From contig JAPWJZ010000006.1 of assembly GCA_028283745.1 (NCBI GenBank), positions 124,001 to 188,000 on the forward strand: DNA of 64,000 nucleotides, given 5' to 3'. This document shows, in pieces, positions 8,613-17,736 of the stretch; within the stretch, counting starts at the first letter, position 1, and every line of letters starts with the position of its first letter. A model generated the notes under the pieces. That model was not told the DNA's origin. It did not search any database and worked only from the letters and a program-made list of their open reading frames with translations. Made by a program: the position numbers and the translations under genes. This stretch comes from Micavibrio sp. GTDB taxonomy: Bacteria > Pseudomonadota > Alphaproteobacteria > Micavibrionales > UBA2020.

Positions 8613-9686
8613 ATGGAAGATAGGGCTAGCCAACTCTTGTCAAAGGCATCCGGTAATCCGAGTTGGCTGGATATTCCATCCCTTGTGATGCTGCAGCATA
8701 TTCCCGAAGTTGTGAATGACAAAGAATTATGCGCTTTAATCGCCGCATACCACGGCCTGACTAAAGACAGCTACGATACAATTTCTGATAGATGCGCCTC
8801 TCTTGAGAAAGTATCTCTACACATAGAAAAGAAGATTATATGTAATGAAGCCTCAAAAACACTGCAGGATATCCAAGGAACTAGTGACAGAAAGCGTGAA
8901 TATCTTGCGAGAGTGCGAGATCTTTATGAAGCTGGAATTCTTGTATCGGACAGTCGGATATACGATGCAGAAAAAATTAGAAGCTATTTTGAAAGCGACA
9001 TAGGAAATAAGTATTCTTCAATTTCACTAAATAATCATATCTATTACGATAGCGCCAACGCTAGGTTCTGGGGAGAATATTGGCTAGAAATTATTGACCC
9101 ATGCCATCGACCACTCGAGCACTATAAAGAAAAATGGCTTCAAGAACGCATCGATGGCCTCCAGACGCCTTTTTTTATTTGGTTAGAAAAGCATGAAGTT
9201 TCTCCTTATCACAAGAAGACCATACTGCTCTCGCCCCAAGAAATTGAGTCTCTGTCGCTTAAAATAATTGACGGAAAAATTATCACTGGCGCAGGCACTG
9301 TAAATGAACGCTCATTAACTACGAATGACAGCTGGGAGACTTTGTTCATTATTACTCCGGAGAAACAAGTATTTTCTTGTCCCGCTACCGGAAACTTGCG
9401 CCATGTCAGTTTGTCTCTAGGAAAGCCATTAATTGGAGCAGGAAGCTTAAAGGCCAAAGATGGAGTTATTATCGAGCTACATAGCGATTCAGGGCACTAT
9501 AGACCGACCCCTGAGATGGCAAAGCAGACACTAAAAATTTTTGATGAAATGGGATTAAAAATTAATGATGAAACGATTTTTTATTATTTTGACGATTTTA
9601 AAGAGATTAAAACAACTGTAGGCGCGTTTTTAGAGAATAATCCAGATCAATCCTCAAAGAAACATCGGCGGAATCCTAAGCTCTAA
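8613..9686 (+). CDS. Protein with plant IQM-like (SGHYRP) domain
   Basis: 357 residues, no signal peptide or membrane segment. The N-terminal 120 residues are helical and unrecognised. From about residue 145 the order of motifs matches what I know of the C-terminal region of plant IQM (IQ-motif, calmodulin-binding) proteins: YYDSANARFWGEYW, LQTPFFIWLE, a DGK stretch, WETLFIITPEKQVFSC, then a GxLRHVSLSLGKPLIGAGSL segment (plant FQHSSFLxGGxxxAAGRL), and finally SDSGHYRPTPE (plant SGHYxPTE). The IQ helix itself is not evident. Function is unknown in bacteria; a host-directed or regulatory role is speculation. The gene ends one base before the convergent Hsp70 gene. Base composition is AT-rich like the rest of the island. 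Confidence 0.6.
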   Translation: MEDRASQLLSKASGNPSWLDIPSLVMLQHIPEVVNDKELCALIAAYHGLTKDSYDTISDRCASLEKVSLHIEKKIICNEASKTLQDIQGTSDRKREYLARVRDLYEAGILVSDSRIYDAEKIRSYFESDIGNKYSSISLNNHIYYDSANARFWGEYWLEIIDPCHRPLEHYKEKWLQERIDGLQTPFFIWLEKHEVSPYHKKTILLSPQEIESLSLKIIDGKIITGAGTVNERSLTTNDSWETLFIITPEKQVFSCPATGNLRHVSLSLGKPLIGAGSLKAKDGVIIELHSDSGHYRPTPEMAKQTLKIFDEMGLKINDETIFYYFDDFKEIKTTVGAFLENNPDQSSKKHRRNPKL

Positions 9687-9687
9687 G

Positions 9688-10962
9688 TCATATCGAAACG
9701 ATAGAATTTAGACTGCTTCTAAATCTTCTTGCCCCATCGTATCCTAATCCCAAGCCGACACTTGAGAGCTTATCGCTTCCTGAGATATCTGCATGAGGAA
9801 ACCGATCTTTTACAATCTTTTGTAGTAATGGTATTTCGGTTGTGCCTCCGGTAAGAATAACAAGTTGAATATGTTCTTCTGCAACGCTTGCTTCCCGAAG
9901 ACAATTGTCGATCCATTTTCCTATTGTTTCTATGTGATGCATAATAGTTTGTTCAAACCCATCTCTAGTAAGGATTATTTCTAACCCGTCTTCTAAAAAT
10001 TCTAGTTTTTCCTGAATTTCATATTTATCCGTCAAATCTATTTTTGCGCTCTCTACTGTAGAAAGGACTTTGTGTCCTGCCCTTTCTTCAACCGCCCTTA
10101 CAAATCGACCAAAAGTTTTTTGAGAGTGAGAGTCTATATAAATCTCACGAAGATTTTTTAAAACTTTAGGGACATACAAAGAATTAATTTTTGACCATTC
10201 CGACATGTCAAAAAACGGAGAAATAGGCACCTCCATCCCCTTTGTTCCATAAGTTGTACCATAGCCTAATATGGGCATGAACGATCTTAAGCAGAAGTCA
10301 CGATCAAAATCATTTCCTCCAACCCTCCCACCTACACAAGAGAGGATATCTTCCTTTCTATCGAGCTTATGCACAGATGCTTCTGAAAGGCGAATTATCG
10401 TAAAGTCGGAGGTTCCACCGCCAATATCAACGACAAGGGTTATCTTTTCTCCGATCACCTTTTGCTCATGTGCGAAAGCTGCAGCTATAGGCTCAAATTG
10501 AAATTCTATATGCTTGAAACCCACTAAACGGGCAATCTTTTCCAATTGATTTTGTGCACATCTATCTGCCTCGGTATTGTTGTCTACAAAATGCACGGGA
10601 CGGCCCATAACGACATTATCCAAATCGATGCCCAAGCTACTTTCTGCTCGCAGCTTCAAATGGCGAATAAATCCGGCAATAATCTGATCATATTTTTTTA
10701 GCTTGCCGTTAATAATCGCCCCGTATTCAAGTAACTCCGTCCCCAAGGTTCTCTTGAAGCTCCGCATAAACCTCCCGGAATCTCCGGAAGTAAAAGAGGC
10801 TATAGCCCCTCTTCCATAGACTGCTGTGCCATCCTCATGGTAAAAAATTGCGCTGGGCATTGTTTGGCTATCTTCGTCAACACGTACAAGCTGTACATTA
10901 CCATCAGCCACTACGGCTAACGCCGAATTGGATGTTCCAAAATCTATCCCGCAAATAGTCAT
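9688..10962 (-). CDS. Hsp70-family ATPase, YegD-like (no substrate-binding domain)
   Basis: 424 residues, covering only the actin-like nucleotide-binding domain. Phosphate loop 1 is GIDFGTSNSALAV, phosphate loop 2 is LVVDIGGGTSDFTIIRL, and the adenosine motif is LVILTGGTTEIPLLQ. DnaK's beta-sandwich and lid are absent, as in E. coli YegD. Such proteins bind ATP, but their clients are mostly unknown. The start ATG at 10962 has GGAAA upstream. It is convergent with, and one base from, the IQM-like gene, and both share the island's low GC, so they were probably acquired together. Confidence 0.88.
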   Translation of the reverse strand: MTICGIDFGTSNSALAVVADGNVQLVRVDEDSQTMPSAIFYHEDGTAVYGRGAIASFTSGDSGRFMRSFKRTLGTELLEYGAIINGKLKKYDQIIAGFIRHLKLRAESSLGIDLDNVVMGRPVHFVDNNTEADRCAQNQLEKIARLVGFKHIEFQFEPIAAAFAHEQKVIGEKITLVVDIGGGTSDFTIIRLSEASVHKLDRKEDILSCVGGRVGGNDFDRDFCLRSFMPILGYGTTYGTKGMEVPISPFFDMSEWSKINSLYVPKVLKNLREIYIDSHSQKTFGRFVRAVEERAGHKVLSTVESAKIDLTDKYEIQEKLEFLEDGLEIILTRDGFEQTIMHHIETIGKWIDNCLREASVAEEHIQLVILTGGTTEIPLLQKIVKDRFPHADISGSDKLSSVGLGLGYDGARRFRSSLNSIVSI

Positions 10963-11407
10963 TTTTTTTCCGTATGAATATTAAGTTATCAGTTTTACGC
11001 TTGAGTGATTGTATATCAAGCGATCCTTGGTACATCTAGGTATATGCCCAGCTCATAGAGGCAATCTTATGGGTGAGGGGGTTTACTTTCACGGGTTCTT
11101 ACACGGTTAATTTTTTAAGTCAAAATTATATAATAAAATCATCTCGTAAGCGTTATACGCATCAGGCTTCGCGCTTGCAACAATATCCCCCTTGCAGCGA
11201 ACGTATCATCGACAATGGAAAGCATAACATGCATATATGCATGCGCTATGAGTGGGCGTCCGTCCTTATAGTGGTTAGCGGCTCCTAAAATTGAAACGGA
11301 AAGCACTTTTTCATGTACAATTTCTACACAGCATAAAATTGTGTCATTTTATCTATTTAAAACAGTATGATCCTAAACCTCTATCACTCGTTCAGGATGA
11401 CAGCTTT
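10963..11407. other. AT-rich intergenic region at the right border of the island
   Basis: No credible gene. It contains the Hsp70 promoter side, a perfect 16-bp palindrome CATGCATATATGCATG at 11228-11243, and an ACAATTT/AAATTGT inverted repeat near 11320. Composition switches sharply to GC-rich at about 11,400, where rsmB ends. I saw no integrase, tRNA or direct repeat marking this border. Confidence 0.5.
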
Positions 11408-12766
11408 TTAAGCCAGCTTCTCAAACCGCACGGCATAAAACCCATCAAGGCCGCCCAAGACTTGCCAGTGTTGGGGCAGGCAGCGGAGTTCGCCGCGGGT
11501 GGTGAGGAGGCCGTCGAGACCGGGCATGTCGGCTTCGGTGATCGGCTTGATGCGCACGGGCAGGTTTTGCTGCAGCAACCATGTTGCCTGGTCTTCGCCT
11601 TCGGCTTTTTGCAGCGAGCAGGTGCAATAAATCATCACGCCGCCGGGCTTCAGCATATCCAGCGCGTTGACAAGCAAGCGCCGTTGCAGGCCCGCGAGTT
11701 TTTCCTGATCGCGAATGTCTTTCAGCCACAGCACATCCGGCTGGTGGCGAATGGTGCCGGTGGCGGTGCAGGGCGCGTCAATCAACACGGCATCGACCGG
11801 TGCCGACGGTTTCCAGACCGCGCCATCCGCAACGGCGGTGGCGACGACAAGCTTGAGCCGCTGGATGTTTTCATCCAGCCGGCGAATGCGCTCTGCCGAA
11901 CGGTCAACGGCGGTGACGATCGCGCCGAGCGTTGCCAGCTGCGCGGTTTTGCCGCCGGGTGCGGCGCATAAATCAACAACGGTCTTGTCTTTGATGTCGC
12001 CGAAAAGCCGCGCAGGAATGGCGGCGGCGGCGTTTTGCACCCACCAGTCGCCTTCGGCAAAGCCCGGCAGGTCGGGGATGAAGCCGCTGGCAATCTTGCG
12101 CAGCGCGCCGGTCGGCAGCACATCTGCCTCCAGCTTATCGGCCCAGTCGGCGGGGTCGCCCTTGACGGAAAAATCAATCGCGCCTTCGCCAAGATTGGCG
12201 GCGGCAATATCCAGCGCGGTTTCAACGCCGTAATCGCGCATCCATTCATTCCACAGCCACGCGGGCGTATTGAAGCGTCCGGCATCGCGCGGCGGCATGG
12301 GTTGCAGGGCGTCGCGCGTAATGCGGCGCATGATGGCGTTGACGAGGGGTTTGTGGTGCGCAATCCCCTCCGCCTCCGCCAGATCAACCGTGGTATTCAC
12401 GGCGGCGTGCGGCGGAGTTTGCAAAAATATCGCCTGCGCAAAGCCTAGGCGGAAAATGTTGATGAGCTGCTGCGGTTTTAAATCTTTAAGCGGCTGGTGC
12501 AGCAGTTGCGCCAGCATCTCGTCCATTTCATGGCCGTGCTTTAACACCGTTGCCACCAGCAGGCGCACGAAGGCTTTGTCACGGCCCGCCATATCTTCCA
12601 GCGACGGCGCGCGGGCAAAGGCTTCATCCATGTTGCGTTTCTGGAACAGGATGTCATTCAAAATGGCATAGGCCGCCCGCCGCGCCGGCAGCCCGCCATC
12701 GGCAACGCCGCCGGCGGGCATGTGCTGGCGGGTATCTTCCGGCTGAGACTCGGGCTGGTCGGTCAT
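11408..12766 (-). CDS. rsmB: 16S rRNA (cytosine-C5)-methyltransferase RsmB
   Basis: 452 residues: an N-terminal NusB-like RNA-binding domain (about 25-160, with DKAFVRLLVATVLKHGHEMD) and a C-terminal RsmB methyltransferase. Motif I is VDLCAAPGGKTAQLA, the second catalytic region is DAPCTATGTIRHQPDVLW, and the nucleophile motif is YCTCSLQKAEGE, so both Cys of the m5C mechanism are present. It methylates C967 of 16S rRNA (E. coli numbering) using SAM. The downstream-strand neighbour, chorismate mutase, lies 9 bases upstream and is likely co-transcribed. Full length, with ordinary codon use for the GC-rich block. Confidence 0.9.
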   Translation of the reverse strand: MTDQPESQPEDTRQHMPAGGVADGGLPARRAAYAILNDILFQKRNMDEAFARAPSLEDMAGRDKAFVRLLVATVLKHGHEMDEMLAQLLHQPLKDLKPQQLINIFRLGFAQAIFLQTPPHAAVNTTVDLAEAEGIAHHKPLVNAIMRRITRDALQPMPPRDAGRFNTPAWLWNEWMRDYGVETALDIAAANLGEGAIDFSVKGDPADWADKLEADVLPTGALRKIASGFIPDLPGFAEGDWWVQNAAAAIPARLFGDIKDKTVVDLCAAPGGKTAQLATLGAIVTAVDRSAERIRRLDENIQRLKLVVATAVADGAVWKPSAPVDAVLIDAPCTATGTIRHQPDVLWLKDIRDQEKLAGLQRRLLVNALDMLKPGGVMIYCTCSLQKAEGEDQATWLLQQNLPVRIKPITEADMPGLDGLLTTRGELRCLPQHWQVLGGLDGFYAVRFEKLA

Positions 12767-12775
12767 GCGGGCTGC

Positions 12776-13105
12776 TTACTTCTTGCGGCTTTTTTTCAGT
12801 TTCTCTTCATGCTTCAGCGTGTCTTCCAAAGCACAGCTTTGATAGATGATAAGCGTGTAGAGCGTGCGCAGGAACTCGGGGTCAATTCCATATTTCGGGC
12901 CTTGGGCCGCGGCGCGGTCTTTCACCTGCGCCACGCGGTCACCGAGGAAGGACGGAATATCGTGCTTTATCTTGACCTTGGCCACCTTGCGCACCACATC
13001 AAAGCGCTTGCCCAGCAATTTCAGAATCTGGTCGTCGAGCTTGTCGATCTCTTTGCGGTGTGGCTTGAGGGCCTTTTTGATAAAGTCGTCGTTGCTTTCT
13101 TTCAT
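12776..13105 (-). CDS. Chorismate mutase, AroQ class
   Basis: 109 residues, the size of a monofunctional AroQ mutase. The sequence reads HRKEIDKLDDQILKLLGKRF (the R-xx-ID-x-LD-xx-LL-xLL-xxR helix 1), then VAKVKIKHDIPSFLGDR, with the second-helix Lys, and a last helix with RTLYTLIIYQSCALED. It rearranges chorismate to prephenate for Phe and Tyr synthesis. It is entirely helical and cytosolic, with no fused dehydratase or dehydrogenase. It sits in the same direction as rsmB. A Lys-rich tail (KLKKSRKK) is unusual but short. Confidence 0.87.
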   Translation of the reverse strand: MKESNDDFIKKALKPHRKEIDKLDDQILKLLGKRFDVVRKVAKVKIKHDIPSFLGDRVAQVKDRAAAQGPKYGIDPEFLRTLYTLIIYQSCALEDTLKHEEKLKKSRKK

Positions 13106-13195
13106 GACCGTTCTCTGTTAATAAATACGTCTCAGTTAAACAATGGTTTACCAAGCCAGTCTAGCATTATCAAAGACGAATAATAAAGGCAGCAC

Positions 13196-14530
13196 ATGCG
13201 TTTTCTTCAGGTGTGGATATTTGCGGCGGCTTTGAGCCTGCTGCCGGTCATGGCGGAGGCAAAAGCCTTCAACGCCGAAACCTTTACGCTTGAAAACGGC
13301 CTGCAGGTCGTTCTCATCCCCAATCACCGGGCGCCAGTGGTCACGCAGATGATCTGGTACAAATTCGGCGCGGCGGATGAACGCTCCGGCGAGTCCGGCG
13401 TTGCCCACTTCCTTGAACACCTGATGTTCAAGGGCACGCCGAAGGTGCCGGACGGGCAATTCTCCCTCACCGTCAAGAAAATCGGCGGCAACGACAACGC
13501 CTTCACGTCGCAGGACTATACGGCCTTCTACCAGGAAGTGCCGCGCAGCCAGCTTGAAAAAGTGATGATGATGGAATCAGACCGCATGAAGAACCTTGTG
13601 CTGAAGGAAGACCAGGTGACGTCGGAGCGGGAAGTGATCATCGAGGAGCGCCGCCAGCGCATCGACAACAACCCGCAGTCGAAATTCCAGGAACAGGTGA
13701 TGAGCGCGCTGTTCGTCAACCACCCCTACGCCATTCCCGTCATCGGCTGGCTGCATGAAATGAAGGAACTGACGCGCGAGGAAGTGCTGGATTATTACCG
13801 CACGTGGTACGCGCCCAACAACGCCATCCTCGTCATTTCCGGCGACGTGACGCTGGAAGAGCTGCGCCCGCTGGCGCAAAAATACTATGGCGACCTGCCG
13901 GTGCAGGAAATTCCGCAGCGCGTGCGCCCCCGCCCCGCCCCCATCGTGGCGGAACACCAGATCATCATGATGGATCCGCGCATTGGCCAGCCGGTGGTGG
14001 AGAAAATTTACCGCGTGCCGCATGGCAAGGATGCCATGGATGTGCTGGCGGATATTTTTGGCGGCACCTCCACCTCGCGCCTGTACAAGCACCTTGTTGT
14101 TGACCAGAAACTGGCCGTAGCCGCGAGTGCGGATTACGACCCCGTCAGCATGAACGATACCGAGTTCACCATTTACGCCAGCCCCACGCCCGGCACACCG
14201 CTGCCGGTGCTGCAGGCGGCCATTGACAAGGAAATCAAGCTGCTGCTCGACAAGGGCGTGACGCTGGAGGAAGTCAACGGTTCCAAAAGCCGCCTGCAGG
14301 CAAACTTCACCTATTACCGCGACAGCCTGCAAGGCCCCGCCATGCTGTTTGGCCGCGCCCTTGCCAGCGGCATGGGCATGGACTTCATTGAAAACCGGCT
14401 TGACCGCATTGGCAAGCTGACCATCGACGACATCAATGATGCTGCCGATACCGTCTTCACCAGCCCCGACCTGCCCATCACCGGTGTGATGCTGCCGCAG
14501 CCCAAACCCGCGAAGGGAGAAAAGCCGTGA
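13196..14530 (+). CDS. M16 zinc peptidase, catalytic subunit, secreted
   Basis: 444 residues. Residues 1-23 form a Sec signal peptide ending AEA. The inverted zinc-binding motif HxxEH is in GVAHFLEHLMFKGT, with the distal Glu in EREVIIEERRQRID about 75 residues later, so it should be an active metallopeptidase like pitrilysin or mitochondrial processing peptidase beta. A second, non-catalytic M16 half follows from about residue 200 (RTWYAPNNAILVISGDV). The next gene overlaps it as GTGA and encodes an M16 paralogue without the zinc site, so the two probably form a periplasmic heterodimer. Substrates unknown. Confidence 0.9.
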   Translation: MRFLQVWIFAAALSLLPVMAEAKAFNAETFTLENGLQVVLIPNHRAPVVTQMIWYKFGAADERSGESGVAHFLEHLMFKGTPKVPDGQFSLTVKKIGGNDNAFTSQDYTAFYQEVPRSQLEKVMMMESDRMKNLVLKEDQVTSEREVIIEERRQRIDNNPQSKFQEQVMSALFVNHPYAIPVIGWLHEMKELTREEVLDYYRTWYAPNNAILVISGDVTLEELRPLAQKYYGDLPVQEIPQRVRPRPAPIVAEHQIIMMDPRIGQPVVEKIYRVPHGKDAMDVLADIFGGTSTSRLYKHLVVDQKLAVAASADYDPVSMNDTEFTIYASPTPGTPLPVLQAAIDKEIKLLLDKGVTLEEVNGSKSRLQANFTYYRDSLQGPAMLFGRALASGMGMDFIENRLDRIGKLTIDDINDAADTVFTSPDLPITGVMLPQPKPAKGEKP

Positions 14531-15972
14531 GCGCATATTCCATGAGCCCCATACACATGAAACCCCGCATGTTCATCCGCTTTGTTGCCACTGTCACGCT
14601 GGCGGCAACACTGCTGTGCGCGGCGCCCGCCTTTGCCAAGGACGATGCTGCCAAGGGCGGCAAGGATAAAATTCTGGATGTGCAGGTGCTGAAAAGCGCG
14701 GGCGGCGTTGAATCGTGGCTGGTGGAGGACCATACGGTTCCCGTCATCTCCCTCAACTTCTCCTTTGACGGCGGCCTTGCCTATGACCCGGATGACAAGC
14801 CCGGCGTCGGCCGGCTTGTGTCTATTTTGCTCGATGAAGGCGCCGGCGACATGGTGAGCCAGGATTTCCAGGGCAAGCTTTCAGACAATGCCATTTCCAT
14901 GAGCTTCACTGCCGGCCGCGATGCCTTCTATGGGCAGATGCGCACACTGTCGAAAAACCGGGACATGGCGTTTGACATGCTGCGCATGGCGCTGACCCAG
15001 CCGCGCTTCGATGCGGATGCGATTGTGCGCATGCAGAACGCCAACGCGTCTGAAATTCGCACCAACATGGGCGACCCTGCATGGCTGATCGCCCGCACCT
15101 TCAACGGCATGCTGTTTGACGGGCATTACTACGCCAACCCCGGCTTCGGCAACCTGCTGAGCATGACAACCATTACCCGCAAGGATTTGCTGGATTTCGT
15201 GCGCGAGCAATTTGCCCGCAACGTTTTAAAAGTTTCCATCGCCGGTGACATCACCAAGCAGGAAGCGCAGATGGCGATTGATAAAATCTTCGGCAGCCTG
15301 CCCGCGAATGCCGCCGAAGTCGACACGCCGGAAGCCGCGCTTGGCTACCCCGGCAAGACCATCCTGCTGCCGCTGGATACGCCCCAGACCTATATTATGA
15401 TGGGCGAACAAGGCATCAAGCGCGGCGACAAGGACTGGGAATCCGCAATGGTGATGAACTACATTCTGGGCGGCAGCAGCTTCGGCGCGCGCCTGATGAA
15501 CTCCATCCGCGAAAAGCGCGGCCTTACCTATGGCGTTTACAGCTCCCTCACCAGCATGAGCCACGCTGCCATCATTCAGGCCAATATGTCCGCCAGCAAC
15601 GAAAAGGTGCAGGAAGCCCTGGGGTTGTTGAAAAGCGAATGGTCTGAAATGGCAAAAGACGGCCCGACCGCGCAGGAACTGGATGATGCGAAATCATACA
15701 TCACCGGTTCCCTGTACCTCGAGCTGACCTCGACGCAGGAAATTGCCAGCGCGCTGAACGACATGCAGCGCGATAACCTTAGCCCCGACTATATCAACAC
15801 CCGCAACGACATCATCAATGCCCTCACCATCGCGGACATCAAACGCATGGCGGCGCAGTTGTTGAAGACGGACAAGCTGACGACCATCCTTGTCGGCCAG
15901 CCCAAAAACATTAACGTCGACATCCTGCTCGACAAGCCGCCCGGCATGGCGGAACCTGCCAAGCCCCAGTAA
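14527..15972 (+). CDS. M16 family protein, non-catalytic partner, secreted
   Basis: 481 residues. The GTG at 14527 overlaps the preceding stop and has GGGAG seven bases upstream, so it is preferred to the internal ATGs. A signal peptide ends around APAFAK. The fold matches M16 (NFSFDGGLAYDPDDKPGVG; EKRGLTYGVYSSLTS; the C-terminal half with GGSSFGARLMNSIREKRGL). The zinc motif HxxEH is replaced by RLVSILLDEG, so it cannot bind zinc in the usual way. This parallels the alpha subunit of mitochondrial processing peptidase and other active/inactive bacterial M16 pairs. It likely binds substrate for the upstream subunit. Confidence 0.88.
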   Translation: MSAYSMSPIHMKPRMFIRFVATVTLAATLLCAAPAFAKDDAAKGGKDKILDVQVLKSAGGVESWLVEDHTVPVISLNFSFDGGLAYDPDDKPGVGRLVSILLDEGAGDMVSQDFQGKLSDNAISMSFTAGRDAFYGQMRTLSKNRDMAFDMLRMALTQPRFDADAIVRMQNANASEIRTNMGDPAWLIARTFNGMLFDGHYYANPGFGNLLSMTTITRKDLLDFVREQFARNVLKVSIAGDITKQEAQMAIDKIFGSLPANAAEVDTPEAALGYPGKTILLPLDTPQTYIMMGEQGIKRGDKDWESAMVMNYILGGSSFGARLMNSIREKRGLTYGVYSSLTSMSHAAIIQANMSASNEKVQEALGLLKSEWSEMAKDGPTAQELDDAKSYITGSLYLELTSTQEIASALNDMQRDNLSPDYINTRNDIINALTIADIKRMAAQLLKTDKLTTILVGQPKNINVDILLDKPPGMAEPAKPQ

Positions 15973-16052
15973 GGTTAGTGCTGGTTGAAAAAGCCGGAAA
16001 ACGGCTTACGTATAAGCGGTACACTCAAGAACGGTATCCCTATGGAGGAATA

Positions 16053-17642
16053 ATGACCGATCCGACCAAGCTGAAAGCATGGCAGAACCTGCAAAGCCAC
16101 CAGGCGCAAATGGCCCGTTCATCGCTGAAGGAGCTATTTGCCGCCGACCCCGCGCGGTTCGATAAGCTGTCGCTGCTGCTGCCCGGCATGCTGGTCGATT
16201 TTTCAAAACACGCCGCCACGCCTGAAACTCTGCACCTGCTGGCGCAGCTGGCAAAGGAAACCGGCGTTGAAGCCTTGCGCGACGCCATGCTGGCGGGCGA
16301 GCGCATCAATACCACCGAAAACCGCCCTGTACTGCACACCGCCCTTCGCGCCCCGAAAGATGCCGAAATTCTGGTTGATGGCAAAAACGTGGTGCCGGAC
16401 GTGCATAAAGTGCTGGAAGCCATGGGCGCTTTTGCCACGGCCGTGCGCAGCGGCGCATGGAAAGGCCATAGCGGCAAGGAAATTACCGACATCATCAATA
16501 TCGGCATCGGCGGTTCGTACCTCGGGCCGCAAATGGTTACGGCGGCGCTGTCTCATGCGCACCATAAACGCCTGACCGCGCATTTCGCCGCCAACGTCGA
16601 GGCGTCGGATCTTGAACGTATTCTGGCCCGCGTGAACCCTGAAACGGCGCTGTTCATCATCGCCTCCAAAACCTTCACCACCGCCGAAACCATGCAGAAC
16701 GCGCATATTGCGCGGCAATGGCTGCTGGCGCATTACAAGGGCGACGAGAAGGCCGTTGCACGCCACTTCGTTGCAGCCTCCACCAATACCGACGGCGTCA
16801 AAACCTTCGGCATTGCGCCCGACAATATGTTCCCCTTCTGGGACTGGGTAGGCGGGCGTTACAGCGTGTGGTCCGCTATCGGCCTTTCCGTGATGCTGAT
16901 GACGGGGCCGGAAAACTTTGCCGAATTCCTGGCTGGCGCACACGACATGGACCGCCACTTTGCCGCCGCGCCGCTGGAAGCGAACGCGCCGGTTGTGCTG
17001 GCGCTGCTGGGCCTGTGGTACCGCAACTTCTTCAACCACCCCGCTTATGCGGTTATTCCCTACCATGCCTGCCTTGGCCGCCTGCCCGCCTTCCTGCAGC
17101 AGCTGGACATGGAGAGCAACGGCAAGGGCGTGACCCGCACAGGGGAGCGCGCAACCACCCCCACCGGCCCGATGATTTTTGGCGAACCCGGCACAGACGC
17201 CCAGCACAGCTTTTTCCAGTGGCTGCACCAGGGCACGGATGTTGTGCCGCTGGATTTCATTGCCGCCGCCACCACGCCTTACGGAAACGCCGGCCAGCAG
17301 GCCATGCTGCTCGCCAACATTTTTGCCCAATCCGAAGCCCTGATGACCGGCAAGGACAATGCTGCGGAGCCGCATCGCAACTTCACCGGCAACCGCCCCA
17401 CCACGACTATTTTGCTCGACAGCCTTACCCCCCGCAGCCTTGGCGCACTGATTGCCTTGTATGAACACAAGGTTTTCGTGCAGGGCGCCATCTGGGGCAT
17501 CAACAGCTTCGACCAGTGGGGCGTGGAGCTGGGCAAGGTGCTGGCCAAAACGCTGGAAGGCGAGCTTAAATCCGGCACGCCGGGCGAGCATGACGGTTCA
17601 ACCCTCGGCCTCATGAAATACGCCACCAGCCGCAAAAAATAG
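16053..17642 (+). CDS. pgi: Glucose-6-phosphate isomerase
   Basis: 529 residues. It contains the PGI signatures GGRYSVWSAIGLSV and AIWGINSFDQWGVELGKVL, the sugar-phosphate loop NIGIGGSYLGPQM, SKTFTTAETM and TNTDGVKTFGI. It interconverts glucose-6-phosphate and fructose-6-phosphate in the cytosol and supplies fructose-6-phosphate for GDP-mannose and amino-sugar synthesis. The start is the ATG at 16053, preceded by GGAGG with a good spacing; the frame stays open 25 codons upstream but without conserved sequence. It follows the M16 pair by 80 bases. Confidence 0.95.
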   Translation: MTDPTKLKAWQNLQSHQAQMARSSLKELFAADPARFDKLSLLLPGMLVDFSKHAATPETLHLLAQLAKETGVEALRDAMLAGERINTTENRPVLHTALRAPKDAEILVDGKNVVPDVHKVLEAMGAFATAVRSGAWKGHSGKEITDIINIGIGGSYLGPQMVTAALSHAHHKRLTAHFAANVEASDLERILARVNPETALFIIASKTFTTAETMQNAHIARQWLLAHYKGDEKAVARHFVAASTNTDGVKTFGIAPDNMFPFWDWVGGRYSVWSAIGLSVMLMTGPENFAEFLAGAHDMDRHFAAAPLEANAPVVLALLGLWYRNFFNHPAYAVIPYHACLGRLPAFLQQLDMESNGKGVTRTGERATTPTGPMIFGEPGTDAQHSFFQWLHQGTDVVPLDFIAAATTPYGNAGQQAMLLANIFAQSEALMTGKDNAAEPHRNFTGNRPTTTILLDSLTPRSLGALIALYEHKVFVQGAIWGINSFDQWGVELGKVLAKTLEGELKSGTPGEHDGSTLGLMKYATSRKK

Positions 17643-17736
17643 TAATTCGGGAAAATATTATCCGTTTGCCTTCGGTTTTGTAATCTTGCAATAATTCATA
17701 CATCTAAAATGTATGTTTATTTCAGGAGGACATCCC

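Noticed and set aside
13577..14536. Long antisense frame opposite the first M16 peptidase gene
   Set aside because: His/Val/Gly-rich shadow of a GC-rich coding gene whose plus-strand product is clearly M16.
16203..17591. 462-codon antisense frame opposite pgi
   Set aside because: Shadow of pgi; low-complexity composition with no family features.
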